A stretch of 64,000 nt of DNA from Dietzia aurantiaca (GTDB taxonomy: Bacteria; Actinomycetota; Actinomycetes; Mycobacteriales; Mycobacteriaceae). The notes below the pieces were generated by a model that did not search any database, was not told the origin of the DNA, and saw only the letters and a program-made list of their open reading frames with translations. Position 1 is the stretch's first letter. Every line of letters begins with the position of its first letter. The stretch is from the NCBI RefSeq assembly GCF_021033825.1, contig NZ_JAIFXZ010000001.1, forward strand, positions 248,001 through 312,000. The letters run 5' to 3'. Positions 28,167-35,479 of this stretch are shown here, in pieces. The translations under genes were made by a program, and so were the position numbers.

Positions 28167-29336
28167 TCAGAGCGCACGCCGCAACACGGGGACCAGGGCG
28201 TCCGCACCGGCGATCGGGTTGGGGTTCGTGCCGCACCAGATGTCCTTGAACGTGTACATCGCCAGATCGGGAAGATCCTCCTCGGACAACCCGACCTCCG
28301 TCAGCGTCTGCGGCATTCCGAGCTCGCGGATGAGCTCGGCGGCGAGCTCGTGGGCGGGCCGGTCCGGCTGCCCGAACGCCACGCTGATCAGAGCCTGCCT
28401 GTGCTCGTTGACGGGACGGTTGTGCTCCAGCGCGTGCGGGGCCATCACACAGGAGGTGTACCCGTGCGGCACCTTGAACGACCCGCCGAGCGCGTGGCCC
28501 ACGGCGTGGCTGACGCCCATATCGAGGCCCGCCACGATGGCGACCATCGAGGACCACGCGCCCACCTGGCACATCAGCCGGGCGTCCATGTCCTCCGGGT
28601 TCTCCTTGACCCGCTTCAGCCCCTCCGAGAGCAGGCGGATGGCGTTCATCGCCATGCCGTCGTAGTAGCCGTTCGACTTCAGCGAGCCCAGCGTCTCGAA
28701 GGCGTGGTCGAGCGCGCGGACACCCGTCGAGAGCCACAGCCACTCCGGGGTGTGGCGCGTGAGGGCGGGATCGAGGATCACGGCCTTCGGGGTCATCGCC
28801 GGGTGGACGTAACCCTCCTTGACGTTGGACTTCTCGTCCGTCGACCCGGCCAGCGCGTTGAACTCGCCGCCCGCCAACGTGGTGGGGGCGATGACGACGG
28901 GGATGCTCGGCGGCGAGAACTCCGGCGCCGACACCGACGTGTCCTCGTTGACCTGCACATGGAAGGAGTCCATCGCGTCGGTGTCGCGCACGTCGTGCTC
29001 GAGCATCACCGCGAGAATCTTGGTGAGGTCCGTCGCCGAACCACCACCCACGCACAGGAGCATGTCGGGCCGAGCCTCGGCCGCCACTTTCGTTGCCGCG
29101 ATCACGTCCTCCCGCGGAACATGCGGGCGGACGGCGTCGAACAGTCCGACGAACCGCGATCCGAGCGCATCGGTGATGCGCGTGATCTCATCCGTCTTGG
29201 AGTTGAGGGTTCCGCTGCACACGATGAAGACGCGCTGCGCACCGAGGAGGTCCGCCTCCTGGACCGCGGCCTCCGCCACCGGCGTCCCCGTGTGGACCCT
29301 CTCCATAGACGGCAGCGACACGAGTGATGACTGCAT
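28167..29336 (-). CDS. Iron-containing alcohol dehydrogenase family protein
   Basis: A 389-residue group III dehydrogenase. The dinucleotide motif CVGGGSATDLTKI and the metal-binding region ALDHAFETLGS plus SHAVGHALGGSFKVPHG, with the aspartate and three histidines expected to hold Fe(II) or Zn(II), are present. The family includes alcohol dehydrogenases, maleylacetate reductases and hydroxyacid-oxoacid transhydrogenases. The ATG at 29336 fits the family N-terminus; the frame is open to a TTG at 29447, 14 bases from an operator copy, and this longer start cannot be excluded. Sharing the operator with the monooxygenase and ligase suggests it oxidises the alcohol that yields the monooxygenase's ketone. 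Confidence 0.85.
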   Translation of the reverse strand: MQSSLVSLPSMERVHTGTPVAEAAVQEADLLGAQRVFIVCSGTLNSKTDEITRITDALGSRFVGLFDAVRPHVPREDVIAATKVAAEARPDMLLCVGGGSATDLTKILAVMLEHDVRDTDAMDSFHVQVNEDTSVSAPEFSPPSIPVVIAPTTLAGGEFNALAGSTDEKSNVKEGYVHPAMTPKAVILDPALTRHTPEWLWLSTGVRALDHAFETLGSLKSNGYYDGMAMNAIRLLSEGLKRVKENPEDMDARLMCQVGAWSSMVAIVAGLDMGVSHAVGHALGGSFKVPHGYTSCVMAPHALEHNRPVNEHRQALISVAFGQPDRPAHELAAELIRELGMPQTLTEVGLSEEDLPDLAMYTFKDIWCGTNPNPIAGADALVPVLRRAL

Positions 29337-29655
29337 GAGATGACCAACTTTCTCATCGGGACCCAGGGCCCCCGACCCGATTCCGGCGGGCGCGGCCACC
29401 GTGGAGGGGGCCGCAGAGGGGCTGAGCCAAGGTATGTCGGCGGACAACCGCTCGACGGGAAACTAACAACGGTTACCCTACAGAACAGATGTGGCATACA
29501 CCACAATTTTTCGCTGTGGATTCTCGACGCTCGCATCGCAAGCCCAGCGCCCAGCCCGACTCCAGCTCAGCAGCCTGAAACTTGATCAATCTGGCCGGTT
29601 CCCTATTGATCGACCACGCCCCTCCCGGGCCTGGGCAGGATGTGACAGCCGAAAA
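29337..29655. other. 319-base intergenic region with operator and A+T-rich promoter DNA
   Basis: No gene is visible. The region holds the dehydrogenase upstream sequence, operator copy 3 at 29462-29477, and an A+T-rich stretch from 29490 to 29610 that is unusual for this genome. ACTAAC appears again at 29655-29660 without a matching right half. TAGGGT read on the minus strand just upstream of operator copy 3 could be a -10 element of the dehydrogenase gene. Confidence 0.6.
29462..29477. promoter_or_regulatory. Operator copy 3, ACTAAC-AACG-GTTACC
   Basis: The left half and spacing match the copies at 25641 and 25751; the right half matches four of six positions. It lies upstream of the iron-type alcohol dehydrogenase gene. 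Confidence 0.6.
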
Positions 29656-31359
29656 CTAACAGTCGTACGTACTCGTACGGGGCGGGCGCGTAGCGAGCGC
29701 CCGCCCCGCGTGCGGCATCTTCAAGGCCTGCTTCTCCGCAAGCGCCGCCGTCCGCTGGTCGATCCAGGTGCGGAGCGTCGCCGCGTCTGCGTCGAGCGTG
29801 GCGCTGTCGACCTCGTCGCTCAGCGGGAACTGCTGCAGCACGCGGTCGAGCGTCTGTCCCGCCAGGCCGCTGCCGTAGACCTGGTAGTACAGCCGCCAGT
29901 AGGTCTGCTCGTATAGTTCGCTGAACGCGTCGGACTCGAGGAACCGCGTCTTGAGCGGGTGATCCATCGACGGGCCGCCGCGGCCGCCGCGCTCGCCGTC
30001 CGGGTTCTCGCCTGACTGGTTCTCGCCGGCCTGGCCGCCTGCGTTCCCGCCGCCGCCACCGGGCGGTCCGTCCATCGGCATGCCGGCCGGGGGCTCCATC
30101 CCGGCGGGAGGCTCCATTCCGTCCGGCGGTTCCACGCCCTCCGGCAGCTCCATCCCGGCAGGAGGCTCGGCGCCGGAGGGGCCACCCATACCACCGCGCC
30201 CGCCCATGGACACGGTGTCGTGCGGGCCGACAGTCGCATCCCCGCTCATCGCCAGGTTGAGATCCCAGGACACGACGGTGAACTTCTCGGCGGTGAGGTC
30301 GTACCAGAGGTAATAGTTCTGGCCGGGGCCGGACATGTCGTCGGAGTTCGACAGCAGATTCTGCGTGGCCACGTACTCGGCGAACGACTCCACGTCGATC
30401 CACTGGTCGAGTTCGGCGGCGAACTCCTCGTCGCTCGCCGAATCCACCCACCGCAGGAGGTCGATGATCGGCTGCATGGTGCCGTCGCCCTCGGCGTTGA
30501 CCTGAGTGAACTGGTCGGAGTAGTCCGACTGGTCCTCGCCCACGTACTCGAACCGTGAGTTCGCGTCCGCCTTGTACAGGTAGCCGGGGCCGTCGAAAGC
30601 CGAGGACGTGTACCCGTCGTCGGGGTGCTCCAGCACGAGGCGCGTGGTGGTGTCGCCGTCGTTGACCGAGTACTCGCCGTACGCGTACCTCTGCGTAGCC
30701 TGCCCGGTGGCCTCGGTGAGTTCCAGCGCCACCGCCTCGTTGAGCACCGGCGTGCCCGGGCGCACCGACAGCTCGGTCATCCCCTGGTAGGCGCGGCCCT
30801 CGTAGTTCTTGTCGAAGCTGATGAGCAGGGGCAGCGACGCCGGATCGTCGGCCGAGATGCCCGAGCCCATCCCCTGACGCGCGAACCCAGCCGGCTGCTC
30901 GACCCCCGTCTGCGCCTGCTGTTCGCCCCCCTGCTGCTGCTCGAACCCCTCCGGCAGCACGGGTCGCTCGCCGGCCTGACGCGCGCCGTCCCTACCGCCC
31001 GGGCCGCGCCCCTCGCCGCCGCCGGGCCCGGTGCCCTCGCCGCGCAGCCCCTGCAGCGTCGAGTTGCCCTTGAGTCGCACGGCCACGTCCTTGACGAACT
31101 CGCCGTCGATCGTCAGGTCCGCGGTCACCCAGTCCTTGTCGCCGTTGCGCTCGAACGCGTCGATCATCCGTGCGTACTCCGCGTCGTCGATCTCCAGGTG
31201 CAGTTCGTGCGCCACCGTGTCGTCGAACAGGTCCTCCGTGCCCGTGATGTTCTGCGTGACCGCCGACGCGATCACGCTGGTGTCCCCGGTGATGTACGGC
31301 CGCACTCGCGTGTCACCGAAGACCACGACGACGACGAGGAACGCAGCCGCCGCACCCAC
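29656..31359 (-). CDS. CotH kinase-like protein, N-terminus displaced by an apparent frameshift
   Basis: A CotH-family protein (atypical, spore-coat-kinase-like fold) with an N-terminal membrane anchor (FLVVVVVFGDTRVRPY) and an outside domain. Family marks are RLKGNSTLQG near residue 94, LPLLISFDKNYEGRAYQGM near 175, TQNLLSNSDDMSGPGQNYYL near 330, and the metal-binding aspartate in VVSWDLNLAMSG. Two low-complexity inserts are present, one Gly/Gln-rich (105-165) and one of hexapeptide repeats. This frame opens only at a GTG at 31359; restoring one G near 31377 joins it to the ATG at 31469, which overlaps the DUF4956 stop as the operon layout predicts. The C-terminal 20 residues are encoded across a hairpin. 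Confidence 0.8.
   Translation of the reverse strand: MGAAAAFLVVVVVFGDTRVRPYITGDTSVIASAVTQNITGTEDLFDDTVAHELHLEIDDAEYARMIDAFERNGDKDWVTADLTIDGEFVKDVAVRLKGNSTLQGLRGEGTGPGGGEGRGPGGRDGARQAGERPVLPEGFEQQQGGEQQAQTGVEQPAGFARQGMGSGISADDPASLPLLISFDKNYEGRAYQGMTELSVRPGTPVLNEAVALELTEATGQATQRYAYGEYSVNDGDTTTRLVLEHPDDGYTSSAFDGPGYLYKADANSRFEYVGEDQSDYSDQFTQVNAEGDGTMQPIIDLLRWVDSASDEEFAAELDQWIDVESFAEYVATQNLLSNSDDMSGPGQNYYLWYDLTAEKFTVVSWDLNLAMSGDATVGPHDTVSMGGRGGMGGPSGAEPPAGMELPEGVEPPDGMEPPAGMEPPAGMPMDGPPGGGGGNAGGQAGENQSGENPDGERGGRGGPSMDHPLKTRFLESDAFSELYEQTYWRLYYQVYGSGLAGQTLDRVLQQFPLSDEVDSATLDADAATLRTWIDQRTAALAEKQALKMPHAGRALATRPPRTSTYDC
29678..29707. repeat. 21-base repeat copy 2 forming an 11-base hairpin
   Basis: Bases 29678-29698 are identical to 22495-22515. 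Here GGGGCGGGCGC (29679-29689) pairs perfectly with 29697-29707 around a 7-base loop GTAGCGA. The hairpin is inside the last codons of the cotH frame and may act as its terminator. Confidence 0.65.
30082..30171 (-). repeat. Five 18-base tandem repeats encoding hexapeptides in cotH
   Basis: Five units of 18 bases encode AEPPAG, MELPEG, VEPPDG, MEPPAG and MEPPAG, followed by MPMDGPP and a glycine run. The consensus is (M/V/A)E(P/L)P(A/E/D)G. The tract lies inside the kinase-like domain and is probably an exposed flexible loop rich in Met and Glu. Confidence 0.85.
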
Positions 31360-31469
31360 CAGCAGCTTCCAGGTTGCCGCACAGACAGGGCCACGCGGTG
31401 CTGCAGCCGACGACGGGACGCGTTGGCGGGGACGCCGGAGTCGACGAGGTCGGTGGGGTCGTCGGCCAT
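31360..31469 (-). pseudogene. Displaced 5' end of the cotH gene
   Basis: The ATG at 31467-31469 overlaps the DUF4956 stop (TGATG) and opens a frame beginning MADDPTDLVDSGVPANAS that runs RRRLQHRVALSVR before leaving protein-like sequence. Adding one G in the GG at 31377-31378 continues it as ATWKLLVGAAAAFLVV in the cotH frame, giving a cytoplasmic basic N-terminus followed by a membrane anchor. The lesion is either a true one-base deletion or a sequencing error. Confidence 0.7.
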
Positions 31470-32146
31470 CACAGGTCGGTCTGGTCGTACCCGGTCAGGA
31501 CGGTGACCCGCTGTCCGGAGTTGACCTGGTTGAGCGCGGCGATGAGGTCGGCCGAGCTGCTGCCCTTCTTGAGCTGCGCGGTGAAGCTCATCTCCACGAG
31601 CGCCCCGCCGCGGGCGGAGTCGGTGGAGACCAGCTCGAACTCGGAGCAGTGGGCGACCAGGGCGTCCTCGACGAGCGCGTGGTACTCCGGCCCGGGCGGG
31701 ACCTGCACCTTGACCACCTGACGCTGGACGTCGAGCCTGAACCAGTTGAAGCGGGACATGAGAACGATCACCACGCAGATCGCCACGGCCGCGGCGGCGG
31801 CGAGCAGGTAGAAGCGGGTGCCTGCGGCCATGCCGACGGCCATCACCAGGAAGATGAACCCGACGTCGCGGGTCTCCTTGATGGCGTTGCGGAACCGCAC
31901 CACCGACAACGCTCCCACGAGGGCGAACGCGCGGGCGATGTTGGAGCCCACCACCAGCATGATCAGCGCGATCACCATGCCCACGATCACCAGTGTCTGA
32001 ACATACGACTGGCTGTAGGAGACGTTGCGGTGGGTGTAGCGGTAGACCCAGCCGATGAGCGAGGACAACACGAAGGACAGGGTCAGGGCCACCGCCACGT
32101 CGAAGGCGGTGAAGGTCCCGCTGAGGTCTTGTAGATCGAAGTTCAT
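31469..32146 (-). CDS. DUF4956 domain membrane protein
   Basis: A 225-residue protein. The first 125 residues hold about four membrane spans with the DUF4956 signature NIARAFALVGALSVVRFRNA followed by IKETRDVGFIFLVMAVGMA; the C-terminal 95 residues form a soluble domain with alternating beta strands. DUF4956 proteins are commonly encoded with VTC-domain and CotH-like proteins in bacteria and are presumed to work with them at the membrane; no activity is established. The start overlaps the VTC gene's stop (ATGA), and its stop overlaps the intended cotH start (TGATG), so the three were designed as one translated unit. Confidence 0.9.
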   Translation of the reverse strand: MNFDLQDLSGTFTAFDVAVALTLSFVLSSLIGWVYRYTHRNVSYSQSYVQTLVIVGMVIALIMLVVGSNIARAFALVGALSVVRFRNAIKETRDVGFIFLVMAVGMAAGTRFYLLAAAAAVAICVVIVLMSRFNWFRLDVQRQVVKVQVPPGPEYHALVEDALVAHCSEFELVSTDSARGGALVEMSFTAQLKKGSSSADLIAALNQVNSGQRVTVLTGYDQTDL

Positions 32147-32904
32147 GATGCTTTCTGTTCGATGAGGTGGGCGCCGCCCAGGACGGACCGCGGAGCCAGC
32201 CCGACGGTTTCCACTGAGCGGCAGTACTTGGAGATGCGCGCCACGCTGAGGTCCAGTCGGGCGGCCAGGTCGGTGGCCCAAAACGGGACCCGCTCGTCGG
32301 CCTTGAGCTCGACGATCGCCAGCTTGGGCGGGATGATGAACCGGTTCTCGGCCCCGGACGCGAAATGCAGGTCTCGGTCGCGGCCGTGAACGCGGTGGTC
32401 GATGGTGACCCGCAGCCCGGCGTCCGCCCCGCGGCCGACTAAGGCCTCCCGCAGGTACCCGGTGGTCGCCACCGGCCGCAGGCCCAGGGCGGCGACGAGA
32501 CCGGTCACCTCGGCCACGAACCCGCGATGCTCGTCCGGCACATCCGGCCGGTGCAGCTTGTCCAGCCACCTCCGCGCCTCACCGTAGAGCAGGCTGACCC
32601 GCCGCTTCTGGGTGACGCGGTTGACGCGCTGCTTGATCTCCACGTGCACGGTCGAGTCATCGGTGCACGCCGCGGGCTCGCCGTAGAGTCGCATCCGCAG
32701 CTTGCGCCGGAACCGCAGGCCCTCGATCTTCTCCCAGTAGAACCGCAGGTCGGCGGTGTTGTAGTAGAGCGAGGTCACCGGGTACCCGCCGTGCGGCGAG
32801 TGCGGGTCGGTGTCCATTCGGGCGGCCAGCTCCTCGCGGAGGGCTGGCACGTCCTTCTCATCGATCAGGTACTTGATCTCGTACCGGTTGAAGGCATGAG
32901 CCAT
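32143..32904 (-). CDS. VTC domain (polyphosphate polymerase-type) protein
   Basis: A 253-residue VTC-fold protein. The tunnel-lining basic and acidic residues of the family are visible: NRYEIKYLI near the start, LYYNTADLRFYWEKIEG, FRRKLRMRLYGE, VHVEIKQRVNRVTQKRRV and the late segment LAIVELKADERVP, ending in ISKYC. In yeast the VTC4 version makes polyphosphate from ATP; the bacterial role is less certain. GGAG precedes the ATG. It is the first gene of the VTC-DUF4956-cotH operon and follows the decayed two-component genes by 160 bases on the same strand. Confidence 0.9.
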   Translation of the reverse strand: MAHAFNRYEIKYLIDEKDVPALREELAARMDTDPHSPHGGYPVTSLYYNTADLRFYWEKIEGLRFRRKLRMRLYGEPAACTDDSTVHVEIKQRVNRVTQKRRVSLLYGEARRWLDKLHRPDVPDEHRGFVAEVTGLVAALGLRPVATTGYLREALVGRGADAGLRVTIDHRVHGRDRDLHFASGAENRFIIPPKLAIVELKADERVPFWATDLAARLDLSVARISKYCRSVETVGLAPRSVLGGAHLIEQKAS

Positions 32905-33064
32905 GTTCGGCGACTCCTCTCCCGTCCTCCGCGCCGGCGGTGGATCCCGCCCGGCGCAGACGGACTCTGTCTGACTGTGAAGTCAGTACAGCGGGTGAAC
33001 TGTCGGGAACGCTCCGGTGAAGCTGGCAGTTGCCTGGCAGCTTGTGTCGGTGGTCGCCGCCGTG

Positions 33065-34199
33065 TCAGTCCCGGGCGCGCGGCAGCCGCACCCGGAATGT
33101 CGCACCCCGCCCCCGGCTGGTGTCGTCCCCCACCGTCCCGTGGTGCGACTCGACGAGAGCCTGCACGATCGCCAGCCCGAGCCCGCTGCCGCCGGTCGTG
33201 CTGGTCCTTGAGGCGTCGGCTCGGTAGAACCGCTCGAACGCCCGCGCCGCCTCCTCTGCAGCCATCCCCGGCCCCGAGTCGGCCACCTCGAGCAGCGCGT
33301 CGCCCGCCTCGGTGCACACCCGCACGGTCACCCGGATGCCCGCCGGGGTGTGGCGCGGAGCGTTGTCCACGAGGTTTCCCAGCACCTGACACAGCCTCAC
33401 CTCGTCGCCCAGAACCTCCGGCGTGCCGGGACCGTCGATGACCGCCAGCCCGATCGTCCTGTCGGGGGCCAGCACGCGGGCGTCGTGGACGGCGTCCGCC
33501 GCCAGCGACAGCACGCCCACCCGGTCCCGAGCGATCGGGCGTTGCTCATCCATCCGAGCGAGCGTGAGCAGGTCCTCGACCAGCACGCCCATTCGGCGGG
33601 CCTCGGACTCGATGCGCCGCATGAGACGGTCGGTGTCGTCGGCCGCGAAGTCGCGTGCCGCCTCCTCGGCTCGGGCCCCCGGATACCCACCTGCAGGCGT
33701 ACGAGCCGCTGCACCACCGCGTGGTTCTCCGTCAGCGGGGTCGCCGCCGCCACCATCACTCCCTCGGGCCCATCGAACCACGCAGAGCCCGCCACGGTGC
33801 CGAACCGTCCTCCTCGAACGGCACGGTGGCCGGCCCCCCCGACTTCGAGTCTGTCGACCACGGGGGCGGAGTCCTCGTCGTTGTCTCCACCACCTCCGCG
33901 CCGCCGGCATCGCGGACCTGCACGTAGAAGCGGCTCGGCGGGCTTTGCGGGCCGGGCGTCCGCGCCGGCGGCCGCGGGTTCGCGGGCAGCGTGCCCGAAG
34001 GCCGGGCCCAGACGCGCTCGGCCTACTGCAGCGCGGAGTCGGTGCGGTCGAGCATCGATGCGTCGAGCGCCCGGGTCACCGCCACTCCCGACCCCACCAG
34101 CGCCAGCGCGGTGAGCGCCACCGCGAGCAGGACCAGGCTCACCCGCAGAGGAAGGCGCCGCACGGCGGGCACCCGCGCTACCGGCTGGTCGGCCTACAT
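33065..34199 (-). pseudogene. Decayed sensor histidine kinase
   Basis: The C-terminal ATPase part is intact (DDTDRLMRRIESEARRMGVL onward, N-box LGNLVDNAPRHTP, DSGPGM, FERFYRADASRT, GGSGLGLAIVQALVESH). Upstream the gene is broken. Its ATG at 34199, overlapping the regulator stop as TGATG, is followed at once by TAG (34194-34196); a second in-frame TAG is at 34023-34025 after a clear membrane helix (VSLVLLAVALTALALVGSGV). Frame changes occur near 33885, in a run of seven G at 33834-33840, near 33782 and near 33680. The second membrane helix, HAMP linker and phospho-accepting histidine segment cannot be found and appear deleted. Confidence 0.85.
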
Positions 34200-34947
34200 C
34201 AGCGCGGTTGGCGAAGGACGTACCCCACGCCCCGGATCGTGTTGATCAGTCGCGGCTCCTGGGTGTCGATTTTCTTACGCAGGTAGGAGACGTAGGACTC
34301 AACCACCCCGCCGTCGCCGTCGAAATTGTAATCCCACACGTGATCGAGGATCGCGCCTTGGTCAGCACCGTCCCCGCGTCGAGCATGAGGTAGCGCAGCA
34401 GTACGAACTCGGTAGGCGAGAGGGCCACCGGGTGGCCGGCCTTGTAGACCTCGTGGGTGTCCTCGTCCAGCTCCAGGTCGGCGTACGTCAGCCGCGCACT
34501 GCGCTCGGCCGCCGACAGCGTGCCGGTACGCCGCAGGATCGTGCGCAGCCTGGCCACCACCTCCTCGAGGCTGAACGGCTTGGTCACGTAGTCGTCGGCA
34601 CCCAGTGTCATACCCGCGACCCGGTCCTCGACCGCGTCCCGGTCCGTGAGGAACAGCACCGGGGCGTCGCAACCGTCCGCCCGCAGTCGCTTCACCGCGT
34701 CGAACCAGTCCATGACCGGCATCATCACGTCGAGGATTACCGCATCGGGACGGAAGGTGCGGGCCCTGTCGATCGCTTCCGCACCCGTGCGGGCCGCCGC
34801 CACCTCGAACCCCTGGAACTTCAGGGAGACCGAGAGCAGCTCGACGATGTTCTCCTCATCGTCGACCACCAGCACCCGGGCCTCCGGGGCGGCGGCTCCG
34901 GCGGCATCTGGACCGGCAGCAGGGCGGGGCATCGGGGCGATGTTCAC
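34199..34947 (-). pseudogene. OmpR-family response regulator, frameshifted in the DNA-binding domain
   Basis: The receiver domain is readable (VLVVDDEENIVELL, phospho-aspartate in VILDVMMPV, lysine in YVTKPFSLEE), though two positions look abnormal for the family: MDWFD where MDGFD is usual and LTDRD where LTARD is usual. The winged-helix domain begins normally (LSPTEFVLLRYLMLDAGTVL) and then leaves frame at about 34351; the remainder, ILDHVWDYNFDGDGGVVESY and then LINTIRGVGYVLRQPR, continues one base out of step to the TGA at 34199-34201. A single missing base explains it. As sequenced the protein would lack its recognition helix. Start GTG 34947 or ATG 34932. Confidence 0.85.
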
Positions 34948-35044
34948 GGCTCTCAGTATTTCGGCTGTTCCCGCGAGTTCCCGGCGGATTCGCTGGGAGA
35001 TTCCTGTGTGCCACAGGTCACGGGCGACTGGCGAGCATCACCGG

Positions 35045-35479
35045 TCAGTCGGTGACGTCGGCCAAGCGCTTCTCGTCGATGGTGCGATCGAACACGAACG
35101 CATAGAGCAGTCCGGCCACCACGGCGGTGTAGGGCCAGATGAAGTAGACGATCACGGCCATCGACATCGGGATGCCCCAGAGCGTGGTGTCGCTGTTGTA
35201 GGACAGGATCGACCACGCCACGAGTCCGGCCAGGACCGCGCAGTACCCGACGATCCCGATCGTGGACTGCCTCTCCCACGTGCCGTCGGAGCGCAACGAG
35301 CCCTTGAGCATCAGGACCACGGCGAACAGCGGCACGGTGAGGAACACCATCTGCCACACATCGACGAGCATGCCGACCAGTGCGAAGGCGCTGACCGCGG
35401 CGAAGGCGTGGATCAGCATGTCCGCGCGCTTGTGGTCGGGCTCGGGGGCCAGGGCGGCGTCGAAAACAGGCTCAGACAT
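35045..35479 (-). CDS. Small membrane protein partnered with a sodium:solute symporter
   Basis: A 144-residue protein with about four hydrophobic spans (AVSAFALVGMLVDVW, FLTVPLFAVVLML, IVGYCAVLAGLVAW, MAVIVYFIWPYTAVVAGLLY) and no domain I recognise. The ATG at 35479 has AAAGGA upstream and overlaps the symporter stop by eight bases, so the two are translationally coupled. Small membrane partners of SSS symporters are known for several systems; a stabilising or gating role is an inference. Confidence 0.75.
   Translation of the reverse strand: MSEPVFDAALAPEPDHKRADMLIHAFAAVSAFALVGMLVDVWQMVFLTVPLFAVVLMLKGSLRSDGTWERQSTIGIVGYCAVLAGLVAWSILSYNSDTTLWGIPMSMAVIVYFIWPYTAVVAGLLYAFVFDRTIDEKRLADVTD

Noticed and set aside
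29655-29670. ACTAAC-AGTC-GTACGT near the end of cotH, a possible fourth operator copy
   Set aside because: Only the left half matches, and it lies at a gene end rather than a promoter.
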